Source: Vicinamibacteria bacterium
Lineage (GTDB): Bacteria > Acidobacteriota > Vicinamibacteria > Fen-336
Direction of reading: 5' to 3'
Length of the DNA: 64,000 nt
NCBI GenBank assembly: GCA_025994075.1
Contig: JAMQGV010000021.1
Span: forward strand, 124,001-188,000
Shown here piece after piece: positions 19,424 to 28,235 of this stretch. The stretch's first letter is position 1. Each line of letters opens with the position of its first letter. Under the pieces are notes generated by a model. That model was not told the origin of the DNA. It was given only the letters and a program-made list of their open reading frames with translations, and searched no databases. The translations under genes were made by a program, and so were the position numbers.

Positions 19424-19798
19424 GGCGAGACGCTCGACGAGCGCGAGGCCTCGCGAACCTTCGACGTCGTCGGCCGCCAGCCCGAAGCCGCGCTGCGCCG
19501 GCTGACGCCCGACGAGGCCGCCGCCGCGGTGATCGCCTACGAGCCGGTGTGGGCGATCGGCACCGGGCGCACGGCGACGCCGGACCAGGCCCAGGAAGTA
19601 CACGCCTTCATCCGCCGCGAGATCGCCCGCTCCCACGGCGACGCGGTCGCGGGGGCGATCCGCATCCTCTACGGCGGCAGCGTCAAGCCCGACAACGCCG
19701 CGGCGCTGCTGGCCCAGGCGGACGTCGACGGCGCGCTGGTCGGCGGCGCCTGCCTGGAAGCCGACTCCTTCCTGAAGATCGTCCGCGCCGGCGCCTGA
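19424..19798 (+). pseudogene. Truncated second copy of tpiA (3' half only)
   Basis: These 375 bp encode residues 129-252 of triosephosphate isomerase including the catalytic Glu ([11 protein letters not shown]) and the phosphate loop, ending in the same RAGA and stop codon as tpiA. The open frame continues upstream to 19217, but that part is antisense to the transposase relic and is not TIM sequence. Without the N-terminal half (Lys and His of the active site) it cannot be an isomerase. Differences from intact tpiA are mostly synonymous, so the fragment comes from a gene that was under selection after the copies diverged. Confidence 0.85.
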
Positions 19799-19832
19799 CG
19801 CGGGGCCTCCGGCGCCGCCCGGCCCGGCTGGC

Positions 19833-20480
19833 TCAGTGCACCGGGGGCCAGAGAGCGTGGACGGCCGGGTCCCCCGGCGCGTACACGACCCACACGTGCT
19901 CGCCGGGCACGCGCTGGGCGTGGGCCGGGTCCCAGGCCTCGACGTGGCCTTTCAGGCGACCGCCCGGCGTCTCGTACTCGAACTCGATCCGCCACGGGTG
20001 CCTGCGGTTGATGCTCTGGGTCCTGTCCTGCCGGATCGACACGATTTCGCCGCCCGTGGCGAAGCCGCGCTCGAGGGCGTCCAGCCACCGCCTCGCACGG
20101 CGGTGCCCATGCACCCACAGCGGGATGCCGGCGAGCGGAAAGACCAGCGTCCAGCAGAACGGGATCGTGAAGGCGGCCCCGACGATCGCGAACACGTTCT
20201 TCGTGAAGAGCACGCGCAGGGGATAGCCCGGCGGCAGCTCGCGGGGCGCCTCCGGGGGCCGCGGCCCCGGGTGGCCGCCGGGAATCGTGGGCAACGGCCC
20301 CGCACAGCCGAGGCAGGACGGCGTTTCGTCGCGGCGGTTCGAGCGACCGCACCACCCGCACTCGAGCACCCACGGCTCGAGCAGCCGGACGGGGCCGCCG
20401 CAGGCCGCGCAACTGGTCGCCCCGGCCACGGCGGGGGTGGTGCACCACTCGCAACGAACGGCGCCCTCGTTCGGCAGCAT
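19833..20480 (-). CDS. Zinc-ribbon membrane protein of unknown function (DUF3592-like C-terminus)
   Basis: This 215-residue protein begins with two zinc-ribbon pairs (CEWC with CAAC at residues 10-27, CGWC with CLGC near 41-57). A Pro-rich linker follows, then two adjacent transmembrane segments (VFAIVGAAFTIPFCWTLVF and PLAGIPLWVHG), then a soluble beta-rich domain (GEIVSIRQDRTQSINRRHPW, IEFEYETPGGRLKGHVE, VPGEHVWVVYAPGDP) like the extracytoplasmic part of DUF3592 proteins. No partner is evident; the next gene on the same strand is the TerB-like gene, 85 nt upstream. Function unknown. Confidence 0.7.
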   Translation of the reverse strand: MLPNEGAVRCEWCTTPAVAGATSCAACGGPVRLLEPWVLECGWCGRSNRRDETPSCLGCAGPLPTIPGGHPGPRPPEAPRELPPGYPLRVLFTKNVFAIVGAAFTIPFCWTLVFPLAGIPLWVHGHRRARRWLDALERGFATGGEIVSIRQDRTQSINRRHPWRIEFEYETPGGRLKGHVEAWDPAHAQRVPGEHVWVVYAPGDPAVHALWPPVH

Positions 20481-20564
20481 GCCGCGCAGGATATCCCCGA
20501 GGTGCGGCGGGCGCGTCCGCCCTGTCTGCAGCGCACCGTCGGGGGCGATCGGTCCTGGTGACGT

Positions 20565-21035
20565 TCAGGCTCGATCCCTGGAGCGCTCGCGGGCGCGGAT
20601 CTTGGCGTCGATGAACTCGGGGTGGGTGACGTGCAGCAGGCCCGCCACCTGGCGCACCATGTGCTCCTCGAGCGGGTCCTTGACGCCGTCGGCGAAGGCC
20701 ACCAGCCACAGCAGTTCCACGAGGCGCTTCTTCTGCTCCGCCGGGAACGCGCGGTCGACGAGGGCCGTGAACTCGTAGAGCGAGACGGCCTCGCGCGAGT
20801 GCTGCTCCGCGAGGCGCACGATCTCGGCGACCGCGGCGGCGTCGAGGTCGAAGGTGCTCTGCAGCGCGGCCTTCATCACCGTGCGCTCGGCCTCCTCCAC
20901 CCTGCCGTCCGCGCGTACGACCTCGAACAGCAGGGCCCCGGCGGCCAGCCGCAGCGCCCGTTCCTGGTCCTCGGGCTCGACCTCCGCCGCAGGAGCGAGC
21001 GCCGCCCGGAAGAAGTCCTTCAGTGCATCGAGCAT
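20565..21035 (-). CDS. TerB-like (tellurite resistance/DjlA N-domain) protein
   Basis: This 156-residue all-helical protein has the TerB fold: LAAGALLFEVVRADGRVEEAE, where the Asp/Glu sit in the metal-binding loop, then LLWLVAFADGVKDPLEEHMVRQVAGLLHV as the second half of the repeat. Such proteins bind divalent metal and occur in envelope-stress contexts; a tellurite role should not be assumed. I chose ATG 21035 because sequence upstream does not look like protein. No strong ribosome site precedes it. Confidence 0.8.
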   Translation of the reverse strand: MLDALKDFFRAALAPAAEVEPEDQERALRLAAGALLFEVVRADGRVEEAERTVMKAALQSTFDLDAAAVAEIVRLAEQHSREAVSLYEFTALVDRAFPAEQKKRLVELLWLVAFADGVKDPLEEHMVRQVAGLLHVTHPEFIDAKIRARERSRDRA

Positions 21036-21061
21036 GAAGACGAGGTTAGCGCCACCCGGCG

Positions 21062-21081
21062 GGTGTCCGCAGGCGGACACC
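21062..21081. promoter_or_regulatory. Perfect palindrome between the divergent TerB-like and ADOP genes
   Basis: GGTGTCCGC and GCGGACACC are separated by AG, giving a 9-bp perfect inverted repeat in the 156-bp divergent gap. With a two-base centre it is better suited to a dimeric regulator than to an RNA hairpin. It lies 27 nt upstream of the TerB-like start and 111 nt from the ADOP start. Confidence 0.35.
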
Positions 21082-21191
21082 GCGGTTGCGGACGCGGGCT
21101 GCGACGTCGGCAGCCGGTATCCCCAAGTCTTTGACCAGGCGCGATATCGGCCGCTGCGAGGGCCGGCACGGAGGTTGTAGTGTGAGCGGGC

Positions 21192-23612
21192 ATGCTGGAG
21201 TCGATCCCTTCCGAGTTGCGTCACGCCGTGCGCGGCCTGCTGCGCCGGCCCGGGTACTCGCTGGCCGTGCTGCTGAGCCTCGGCTTCGGGCTCGGGGCGG
21301 TGACCGCCACCTTCTCGTTCGTCAACGCGCTGCTGCTGCGGCCCGAGCTGGTCGGCCCGCGCACCGAGCGGCTGCGGCTCGTCTACGCCACCCACCCGAC
21401 GCTGCCGCACGACCCGGAGGACAACGAGGTCTCGGCCCCCGACCTGGCGGAGCTGCGCACGCTCGAGGCGTTCGAGGGCGTCGCCGGCCTGGTCGAGCGC
21501 AACTTCGTGCTCTCGACCGACGACCAGACCGACCGCGTGCTCGGCGCCTCGGTGTCGCCCGGGCTGTTCACGCTGCTCGGCGTGCCGCCTGCGCTCGGGC
21601 GCGACTTCCGCGAGGACGAAGCCGCGGGCTTCGGCTTCGAGCCGGTCGCGATCCTCTCGCACGCGCTGTGGGAGCGCCGTTACGCCGCCGACCCCGGCCT
21701 CGTCGGCCGCGCGATCCGCGTCAACGGGCGCGAGCTGGTGGTCGTCGGCATCCTGCCGCGCGGCTTCCGCTTCCCGGAACGCCAGGACCTCTACGTGCCG
21801 TGGCGGGCGACGGCCGACGACACCCGCGAGCGCCGGATCCTCAACGCCTTCGCGCTGCTGCGCGAGGGCCGCGGCGACGACCAGGCGCAGGCCCAGCTCC
21901 AGGCCCTCGCCACCCGGCTGCAGGCCGAACACCCGGACTCGCACCGCCAGTGGGGTTTCGCCAGCCTGAGCGTGCGCGAGCTGCTGGTGGGCGACGCGAC
22001 GCTGATGATCTCGATGCTGCTCGGCGCGGCGCTGTTCGTGCTGGCGATCGTGTGCGCGAACGTCGCCAACCTGCAGCTCGCCCGCGGCGCGGGACGCGAG
22101 CGCGAGCTGGCCGTGCGCGCCGCCGTCGGCGCGGGGCGCGGGCGGCTCGTGCGCCACGCGCTGGCGGAGGCGCTCGTGCTCGCGCTCGCCGGCGGCGGGC
22201 TCGGCCTGCTGCTGGCGCAGGCCTGGGTCGGCGCCTGGCTCGCAGCCGTCCCGGAAGAGATGCCGTCGTGGCTGAACCTCGGCCTCGACGCCCGGGTGGT
22301 CGCCTTCGCGACCGCCGTCGCGGTCGTCGCGGGCCTGGCCTTCGGGCTGTTCCCGGCGCTCAAGGCCTCGCGCGTCGACGTGGTGGAATCGCTCAAGGCG
22401 GGCGCCCGGGAGAGCGGGAGCCGCGGCGAGTCGCTGTTCCAGCGCGGCCTGGTCGCGGGCCAGGTCGCGCTCGGCGTCGCGCTGGTGGCCGGCGCGACGC
22501 TGTTGAGCCAGAGCCTGGCCCACCTGCACGGCGCCGATCCCGGCTTCGACGAGACGCCGCTGCTCTCGCTGCGGACCTACCTCTCGGGTGACGCCTACGA
22601 CACGCCGGCGGCGCGCGTGGCCTTCTTCCGCCGCGCCGCGCAGGCGGTGGCCGCGGTGCCCGGCGTCGAAGCCGCGGCATTCACGGAGGCGATTCCCGCC
22701 GACGACGGCGGCTCTCAGCGGCGGCTGCTGCCCGAGGGCGGCAGCTCGCCCGCCGACGAGCTGGGCGTCAGCGTCGTGCCGGTGCAGCCCGGCCTCTTCA
22801 GGACGCTGGGCACCGCTCCGCTCGCCGGTCGCGACTTCGAGGCGCACGACGAGGCTCCCGAAGCGCGCCCCGTCGCGCTGGTCAATCCCGCTCTCGCCAG
22901 GCGGCTGTTCCCGGCCGGCTTCGAGGGCCGCCGGCTGGGCCTCGTCTTCGGCGGGGCGGTTCGGCACTTCGACGTCGTCGGCATCGCCCCCGAGCTGCAG
23001 TACGAGGAGTTCGGCGAAGAAACCGAGCAGTCGGCACTCGTGGTCCACGTGCCGTACGGGTCGATGGGCGGGCGCTCGATGGCGCTGCTGGTGCGGGCGG
23101 CGGGCGACCCTGGCGCGGTGGCGGACGGCGTGCGCGCGGCGCTCGCGCGCGAGGAGCCCGGCCTCGCCGCCTACCAGATGATGACGATGCGCGAGCGCCG
23201 GGCGCTCACGACCTGGGAGCAGCGCTTCGTCGCCGACACCCTCGGCCGCTTCTCGCTGGCCGCGCTGCTGCTGGCCGCGCTCGGCGCGTGGGGCGTGATG
23301 GCGTACGCGGTCAGCCGCCGCACCCGCGAGATCGGCGTGCGGCTGGCGCTGGGCGCCCGCCCCCGCGACGTGATGCGCGAGATCGGCGGCGAGGGCCTGC
23401 GCCTCGCGACGATCGGCGCCGGCGTCGGCCTGCTGCTGGCCGTCGGCGTCGGCCAGGCCCTGTCCGGCGCGTTGTACCGCGTGAGCACCGCCGACCCCGC
23501 GGCCTACGCGGGCGCGGCTCTCGCGCTGGTCGCGGCCGTCGGCCTCGCCAGCCTCGGGCCCGCGCGCCGGGCGGCCGCAGTCGACCCGATGACCGCCCTG
23601 CGCAGCGAGTAG
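21192..23612 (+). CDS. ADOP-type ABC transporter permease (MacB/FtsX family)
   Basis: This 806-residue protein is a second duplicated permease. It has a first membrane helix near residues 20-45, a MacB-like periplasmic domain (about 50-260), an FtsX bundle with RERELAVRAAVGAGRGRLVR (about 275-420), a second periplasmic domain (about 440-650) and a second FtsX bundle with REIGVRLALGARPRDVMR (about 680-800), ending in VDPMTALRSE. Unlike the ADOP at 9192-11753 it lacks the short N-terminal cytoplasmic region and has no adjacent padR. The start at 21192 immediately gives SELRHAVRGLLRRPGYSLAV, the usual ADOP opening. Substrate unknown. Confidence 0.87.
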   Translation: MLESIPSELRHAVRGLLRRPGYSLAVLLSLGFGLGAVTATFSFVNALLLRPELVGPRTERLRLVYATHPTLPHDPEDNEVSAPDLAELRTLEAFEGVAGLVERNFVLSTDDQTDRVLGASVSPGLFTLLGVPPALGRDFREDEAAGFGFEPVAILSHALWERRYAADPGLVGRAIRVNGRELVVVGILPRGFRFPERQDLYVPWRATADDTRERRILNAFALLREGRGDDQAQAQLQALATRLQAEHPDSHRQWGFASLSVRELLVGDATLMISMLLGAALFVLAIVCANVANLQLARGAGRERELAVRAAVGAGRGRLVRHALAEALVLALAGGGLGLLLAQAWVGAWLAAVPEEMPSWLNLGLDARVVAFATAVAVVAGLAFGLFPALKASRVDVVESLKAGARESGSRGESLFQRGLVAGQVALGVALVAGATLLSQSLAHLHGADPGFDETPLLSLRTYLSGDAYDTPAARVAFFRRAAQAVAAVPGVEAAAFTEAIPADDGGSQRRLLPEGGSSPADELGVSVVPVQPGLFRTLGTAPLAGRDFEAHDEAPEARPVALVNPALARRLFPAGFEGRRLGLVFGGAVRHFDVVGIAPELQYEEFGEETEQSALVVHVPYGSMGGRSMALLVRAAGDPGAVADGVRAALAREEPGLAAYQMMTMRERRALTTWEQRFVADTLGRFSLAALLLAALGAWGVMAYAVSRRTREIGVRLALGARPRDVMREIGGEGLRLATIGAGVGLLLAVGVGQALSGALYRVSTADPAAYAGAALALVAAVGLASLGPARRAAAVDPMTALRSE

Positions 23613-23669
23613 CCGGGGTTAGCATCCGCGCGGCGGCGCTCCTGCGCGCCGCCGCGAAGGAGCTCCCCG

Positions 23670-26600
23670 GTGAGACCTGCCCTCTTCCTGGCCGCTGCCG
23701 CCCTGTTCGCATCGCCCGTCGCGGGCGACACCCCGGTCCGTCACGCGCTGACGCTGACGCTCGACCCGGCCACCGGCCGCATCGCGGTCGAGGACCGCGT
23801 CACGCTGCCGCCCGGCCAGGCCGCCGAGTTCGTGCTCAACGCGAACCTGGCGATCGCGCGCGCGAACCCGGAGCTGGAGGAGGTCCCCCTCGGCGACGTG
23901 TCCTTCTTCTCGATCAACGCCGACCTGCCGCGGGGAGCGAAGCTGAAGCGCTACCGCGCGAAGGCGGCGCCGGCCGACGGGACCCTGTCGATCACCTACG
24001 CCGGGCCCTTCGACTTCGGCCTCTCCGACCAGAAGGAGGAGTACACCCGCGGCTTCCGCGAGACCGCGGGCATCGTCTCGAAGCAGGGCGTCTACCTCGC
24101 CGGCAGCGGCTTCTGGTACCCCTACTTCGGCCCCGAGCTGCTCGAGTTCACGCTCGAGGTGCGGCAGCCCGAGGGCTGGCACGTGGTCAGCCAGGGCAAC
24201 GGCACCTCGCGCGACGAGAAGGGGATCGCGCGCTGGGAGTCGCACGGGGCGATGGACGAGATCTACGTCGTGGGCGGGCCGCTCGTCGTCTACCGCGAGC
24301 AGGCCGGCAACGTCGAGGCGCTCGCCTACCTGCGCGAGAAGGACGACGCGCTGGCCGCGAAGTACCTGACCGCCACCGCCCAGTACCTCGAGATGTACCG
24401 CTCGCTGATCGGCGCCTACCCCTACGGCAAGTTCGCCCTCGTCGAGAACTTCTGGGAGACGGGCTACGGGATGCCGAGCTTCACGCTGCTCGGGCCGCAG
24501 GTGATCCGCTTCCCGTTCATCCTCACCTCGTCCTACCCGCACGAGATCCTGCACAACTGGTGGGGCAACTCGGTCTTCGTCGACTACGAGACCGGCAACT
24601 GGTGCGAGGGGCTCACCGCCTATCTCGCCGACCACCTGATCCAGGAGCAGCGCGGGCGCGGCGCCGAGTACCGCCAGGACACGCTCAAGAAGTACCGCGA
24701 CTACGTGAAGGCGGGCCGCGACTTCCCGCTCGTCGAGTTCCGCTCCCGGCACTCGGCGGCCACCGAGGCGATCGGCTACGGCCGCACCGCGATGGGCTTC
24801 CACATGCTGCGGCTGAAGCTCGGTGACGACGCCTTCCGCAAGGCGCTGCAGCGGCTCTACCGCGAGCAGCGCGGGAAGCGGGCGAGCTTCGACGACGTCC
24901 GCAAGGTGTTCGAGGCGGTCTCGGGCCAGGACCTCGGCCGCTTCTTCGCGGACTGGACGCAGCGGCCGGGCGCCGCCGTGCTGGCGGTGCGCGACACGGC
25001 CGCCACGCGCGAGGGCGCGGCGTGGCGGCTCACCGGCGTGCTGGCGCAGGCCCAGCCGGGCGCGCCGTTCGCGCTCGAGGTGCCGCTCGTCGTGCAGACC
25101 GCGGCCGGCCTCAGGAGCGAGACGGTGGCGCTCGACGCGGCCGAGAAGCCCTTCAGCCTGGCGCTCGACGCCGAACCGCTGGCGCTCCACGTCGACCCCG
25201 CGTTCGACCTGTTCCGGCGCCTCGACCCGCGCGAGACGCCGTCGTCGATCGGCCAGATCTTCGGCGAGCCGAAGATCCTCGCGCTGCTGCCGGCGTCCGC
25301 ACCCGCCGAAGAGCAGGCCGCCTATCGCGAGCTGCTGAAGGGCTGGCAGAGCGACGCCCACGCGATCGAAGTGAAGCTCGACTCGGAGGTCGCGGAGCTG
25401 CCGTCCGACCGCGCCGCGTGGCTGCTCGGGCGCGACAACCGCTGGGCGCAGAAGCTGTTCGCGAAGCACGGCGCGGGCGCGACGCGGGTGACCTACGAAG
25501 GCGCGGAGGCGATGGACCTCGCCGGCCACACCGCCGTTCTGACCGCGCGCCACCCTGGCAACGTCGAGAAGGCGGTGGGCTGGATCGCGATCGACCCGGC
25601 GGCCGCGTTCCCCGGCCTCGGCCGCAAGCTGCCGCACTACGGCAAGTACTCGTACCTCGGCTTTGAAGGCGCCGAGCCCGCCAACACGATCAAGGGCCAG
25701 TGGGCGGGCGCCGACTCGCCGCTGCGGGTCGACCTGCGGCCGCAGGCCGCACGCGGCGCGGCGGCGCCGCCGCTGGCGCTGCCCGCGCGCAAGGCGCTGG
25801 CGGAGCTGCCGCCGGTGTTCTCGCAGAAGGCGCTACTGGAGCACGTCGCCTTCCTCGCGGCGCCCGAGCGCGAAGGCCGCGGCCTCGGCAGCGAGGGGCT
25901 GGCCGCGAGCGCCCGCTACGTCGCGGACCAGTTCCAGAAGATGGGTCTCAAGCCCGGCGGCGACGGAGGCACCTACTTCCAGAAGTTCACGGTCGAGAAG
26001 GGTCCGCAGGGCACGCCGGTGGAAGCCCTGAACGTGATCGGGGTGCTGCCCGGGACCAAGGCGGAGCTCGCGGGTCAGTCCGCGGTCGTCTCCGCCCACT
26101 ACGACCACCTGGGGCGCGGCTGGCCCGACGCGCGCAAGGAGCACGAGGGCCAGCTCCACCTCGGCGCCGACGACAACGCCAGCGGCGTCGCGGTGCTGCT
26201 CGAGCTCGCCCGCGCGGCGGCCTCCGGCGAGAAGCCGGCCCGCACGCTGGTGTTCGCCGCCTTCAGCGCGGAGGAGGCCGGACTGCAGGGCTCGGCGCAC
26301 TACGTGGCACACCCGCCGTTCCCGCTCGAGAAGACGATCGGCGTGCTCAACCTCGACACGGTCGGGCGCCTCGGCTCGCAGAAGCTGCAGATCCTCGGCA
26401 CCGGCACGGCGAGCGAGTGGCAGCACATCTTCCGCGGCGCGAGCTTCGTCACCGGCGTCGAGAGCCAGAACGTGCCGGGCACGTGGGAGGCCTCGGACCA
26501 GGCGAGCTTCATCCGCAAGGGCGTGCCCGGCGTGCAGCTCTTCAGCGGCCCGCACGCCGACTACCACCGCCCCGGCGACGGGGTCGAGCAGATCGACGGC

Positions 26601-26984
26601 GCGGGCCTCGTCAAGGTCGCGACCTTCGCGAAGGAGGCCGTCGCCTACCTCGGCGAGCGACCGACGCCGCTGACGGTGACGATCGCGGGCGCGCCGGCGG
26701 CGGGTGGCGCCCCCGCCGGCCGCCGCGTCAGCCTCGGCACCATGCCCGACTTCGCGTTCGCGGGCCCGGGCATGAAGGTCGCAGCGGTCACGCCCGGCTC
26801 GCCCGCCGAGAAGGCGGGCCTGCGCCCGGGCGACGTGATCGTGCGCCTCGACGGCCAGCCGATCGCCAGCCTGCAGGCCTACTCGGAGGCGTTGAAGAAG
26901 CTGCAGCCCGGCCAGTCCGTCGAGGTGGTCGTCGCCCGCGACGGCCAGGAGTCGACGCTGACCGCGACCGTCGTCGAGCGCTGA
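23670..26984 (+). CDS. Exported M1-type / M28-type metallopeptidase with C-terminal PDZ domain
   Basis: This 1104-residue protein has a signal peptide (residues 1-19) followed by an M1 aminopeptidase-like region with zinc motif HEILH (His291, Glu292, His295) and the third ligand Glu313 in NWCEGL. A linker domain (about 520-690) precedes an M28 aminopeptidase domain with its metal ligands in SAHYDHLG (His810), GADDNASG, FSAEEAGLQGS, LNLDTVG and GPHADYHRPGD. A PDZ domain (about 1020-1104, GSPAEKAGLRPGDVIVRLDG) ends it. The GTG start has AAGGAG at 7 nt. It probably trims peptides in the periplasm or outside the cell. The gap between the second His and Glu313 is 17 residues, one fewer than the textbook M1 spacing. 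Confidence 0.87.
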   Translation: MRPALFLAAAALFASPVAGDTPVRHALTLTLDPATGRIAVEDRVTLPPGQAAEFVLNANLAIARANPELEEVPLGDVSFFSINADLPRGAKLKRYRAKAAPADGTLSITYAGPFDFGLSDQKEEYTRGFRETAGIVSKQGVYLAGSGFWYPYFGPELLEFTLEVRQPEGWHVVSQGNGTSRDEKGIARWESHGAMDEIYVVGGPLVVYREQAGNVEALAYLREKDDALAAKYLTATAQYLEMYRSLIGAYPYGKFALVENFWETGYGMPSFTLLGPQVIRFPFILTSSYPHEILHNWWGNSVFVDYETGNWCEGLTAYLADHLIQEQRGRGAEYRQDTLKKYRDYVKAGRDFPLVEFRSRHSAATEAIGYGRTAMGFHMLRLKLGDDAFRKALQRLYREQRGKRASFDDVRKVFEAVSGQDLGRFFADWTQRPGAAVLAVRDTAATREGAAWRLTGVLAQAQPGAPFALEVPLVVQTAAGLRSETVALDAAEKPFSLALDAEPLALHVDPAFDLFRRLDPRETPSSIGQIFGEPKILALLPASAPAEEQAAYRELLKGWQSDAHAIEVKLDSEVAELPSDRAAWLLGRDNRWAQKLFAKHGAGATRVTYEGAEAMDLAGHTAVLTARHPGNVEKAVGWIAIDPAAAFPGLGRKLPHYGKYSYLGFEGAEPANTIKGQWAGADSPLRVDLRPQAARGAAAPPLALPARKALAELPPVFSQKALLEHVAFLAAPEREGRGLGSEGLAASARYVADQFQKMGLKPGGDGGTYFQKFTVEKGPQGTPVEALNVIGVLPGTKAELAGQSAVVSAHYDHLGRGWPDARKEHEGQLHLGADDNASGVAVLLELARAAASGEKPARTLVFAAFSAEEAGLQGSAHYVAHPPFPLEKTIGVLNLDTVGRLGSQKLQILGTGTASEWQHIFRGASFVTGVESQNVPGTWEASDQASFIRKGVPGVQLFSGPHADYHRPGDGVEQIDGAGLVKVATFAKEAVAYLGERPTPLTVTIAGAPAAGGAPAGRRVSLGTMPDFAFAGPGMKVAAVTPGSPAEKAGLRPGDVIVRLDGQPIASLQAYSEALKKLQPGQSVEVVVARDGQESTLTATVVER

Positions 26985-27006
26985 GCCGGACCGCGCGCTG
27001 CCGTGC

Positions 27007-27987
27007 CTACTCGAGCGGCAGCGCGCTGATGCGGTGGTTGTCGAGGTCGGCGATCCACAGCCAGCCCGCGTGCACGAGCACCGCCGCGGGGCGGTTCAAC
27101 TGCTCCGGCCGGGCGCCGGCCGCGCCGGTGCCGGCGACCGCGGTGACGTGGCCGCGGGCGTCGACGGCCAGCACCCGGTGCGACTTCATGTCGGCCACGT
27201 AGACGGTGCCGTCGGGCCCCGCCGCGACACCGTGCGGCGTCGAGAGCGGCGCGTCGAGCGCGAGCGTCGTCAGCGTCCCGGCGCGGGAGAGCACGTGGAT
27301 GCGGTGGCTGCCCGCGTCCGCGATCAGGATCGCGCCGCCGGCCGCGGGCGCGATGTCCATCGGGTAGACGAAGGTGCCCGGCTCGGCGCCCGCGATCGTC
27401 TCCACCTGGCCCGCATTCACCCGTCGCAGCCGGCCGTTGCCGATGTCGGTCGTCACCACCGCGCCGTCGCCCGTCCACAGCGTCGCGTGCGGCGAGTTGA
27501 AGAGCGCTTGCGCCGCGGGCCCGTCCTGCATCCCCTTCTGCCCCGGCTGGCCCGCGAGCGTCGACACGACGTACCCGCCCGCCGCCTGTGCGTCCTTCGT
27601 CAGCAGGCGGATCACGTGCCCCTCGGCTTCCGCCACCGCGATCCGGCCGTCGGCCGCGACCGCCACGCCGTGGGGCGACGCGAAGCGCGCCTCGGCCGCG
27701 GGCCCGTCCTGGTGCCCCTTGCGGTCCGGCGCGCCGGCCAGCGTGCGCACCACGCCCGCCTTCGTCACCACCCGCAGCGCGTGGTTGTAGATGTCCGAGA
27801 CGAGCACCGCGTCAGGCCCGAAGGGCGCGAGGCGGATCGGCTTGTGGAACTGCGCCGCGGCGCCCTGCCCGTCCGCGAAGCCAGGGCGGCCGCTGCCGGC
27901 GACGATCGTCAGGGCGCGCGCTTCCTGGGCGTATGCCGGCGGGAGCAGGACGGCAACGGCCGAGAGCGTCACGAGCGTCTTGTTCAC
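27007..27987 (-). CDS. Secreted NHL-repeat beta-propeller protein
   Basis: This 326-residue protein has a signal peptide (TLVTLSAVAVLLPPAYAQ) and about six NHL-type blades, each with the pattern FxxPxGVAVxxDGxIxVAxxxxHxIRxL, for example SPHGVAVAADGRIAVAEAEG and TPHGVAAGPDGTVYVADMKS. Such propellers bind ligands or act as scaffolds outside the cytoplasm. The GTG at 27987 is preceded by AGGAGG at 6 nt; the frame runs upstream to 28314 but that part overlaps the neighbouring gene's leader. It converges on the peptidase gene and diverges from the CHAT gene. Confidence 0.85.
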   Translation of the reverse strand: MNKTLVTLSAVAVLLPPAYAQEARALTIVAGSGRPGFADGQGAAAQFHKPIRLAPFGPDAVLVSDIYNHALRVVTKAGVVRTLAGAPDRKGHQDGPAAEARFASPHGVAVAADGRIAVAEAEGHVIRLLTKDAQAAGGYVVSTLAGQPGQKGMQDGPAAQALFNSPHATLWTGDGAVVTTDIGNGRLRRVNAGQVETIAGAEPGTFVYPMDIAPAAGGAILIADAGSHRIHVLSRAGTLTTLALDAPLSTPHGVAAGPDGTVYVADMKSHRVLAVDARGHVTAVAGTGAAGARPEQLNRPAAVLVHAGWLWIADLDNHRISALPLE

Positions 27988-28235
27988 TGGCGACCTCCTT
28001 CGGGCCGACCGATCATGCCCCTGCGCGAGCCGCCCTGCAGCAGCGGACGACGGCGATCGTTGCGGTTTCGCGACGGAGGCGACAGTGCCGGTGACAGATG
28101 CCCGCTCGCCACGCGGCCTGGGCCATGGGAACCTCTTCACGTGAGCTTCGCCGACGGGGCCGCATCTCACGAGCACCCCCAGACGCGCCAGGACCCAGGC
28201 GCGAGACGCGAGCCGCCGTCCGTGGATCATTGAGC

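Noticed and set aside
19217..19798. A 193-residue protein ending in triosephosphate isomerase sequence as a functional gene
   Set aside because: Its first 69 codons are antisense to the IS91-type relic and resemble nothing. The isomerase part lacks the Lys and His of the active site.
28098..28235. Use of the upstream ATG at 28098 as the start of the CHAT protein
   Set aside because: It adds 46 Arg/Pro-rich residues before a good signal peptide and has no ribosome site. The export signal would be internal, which is unlikely.
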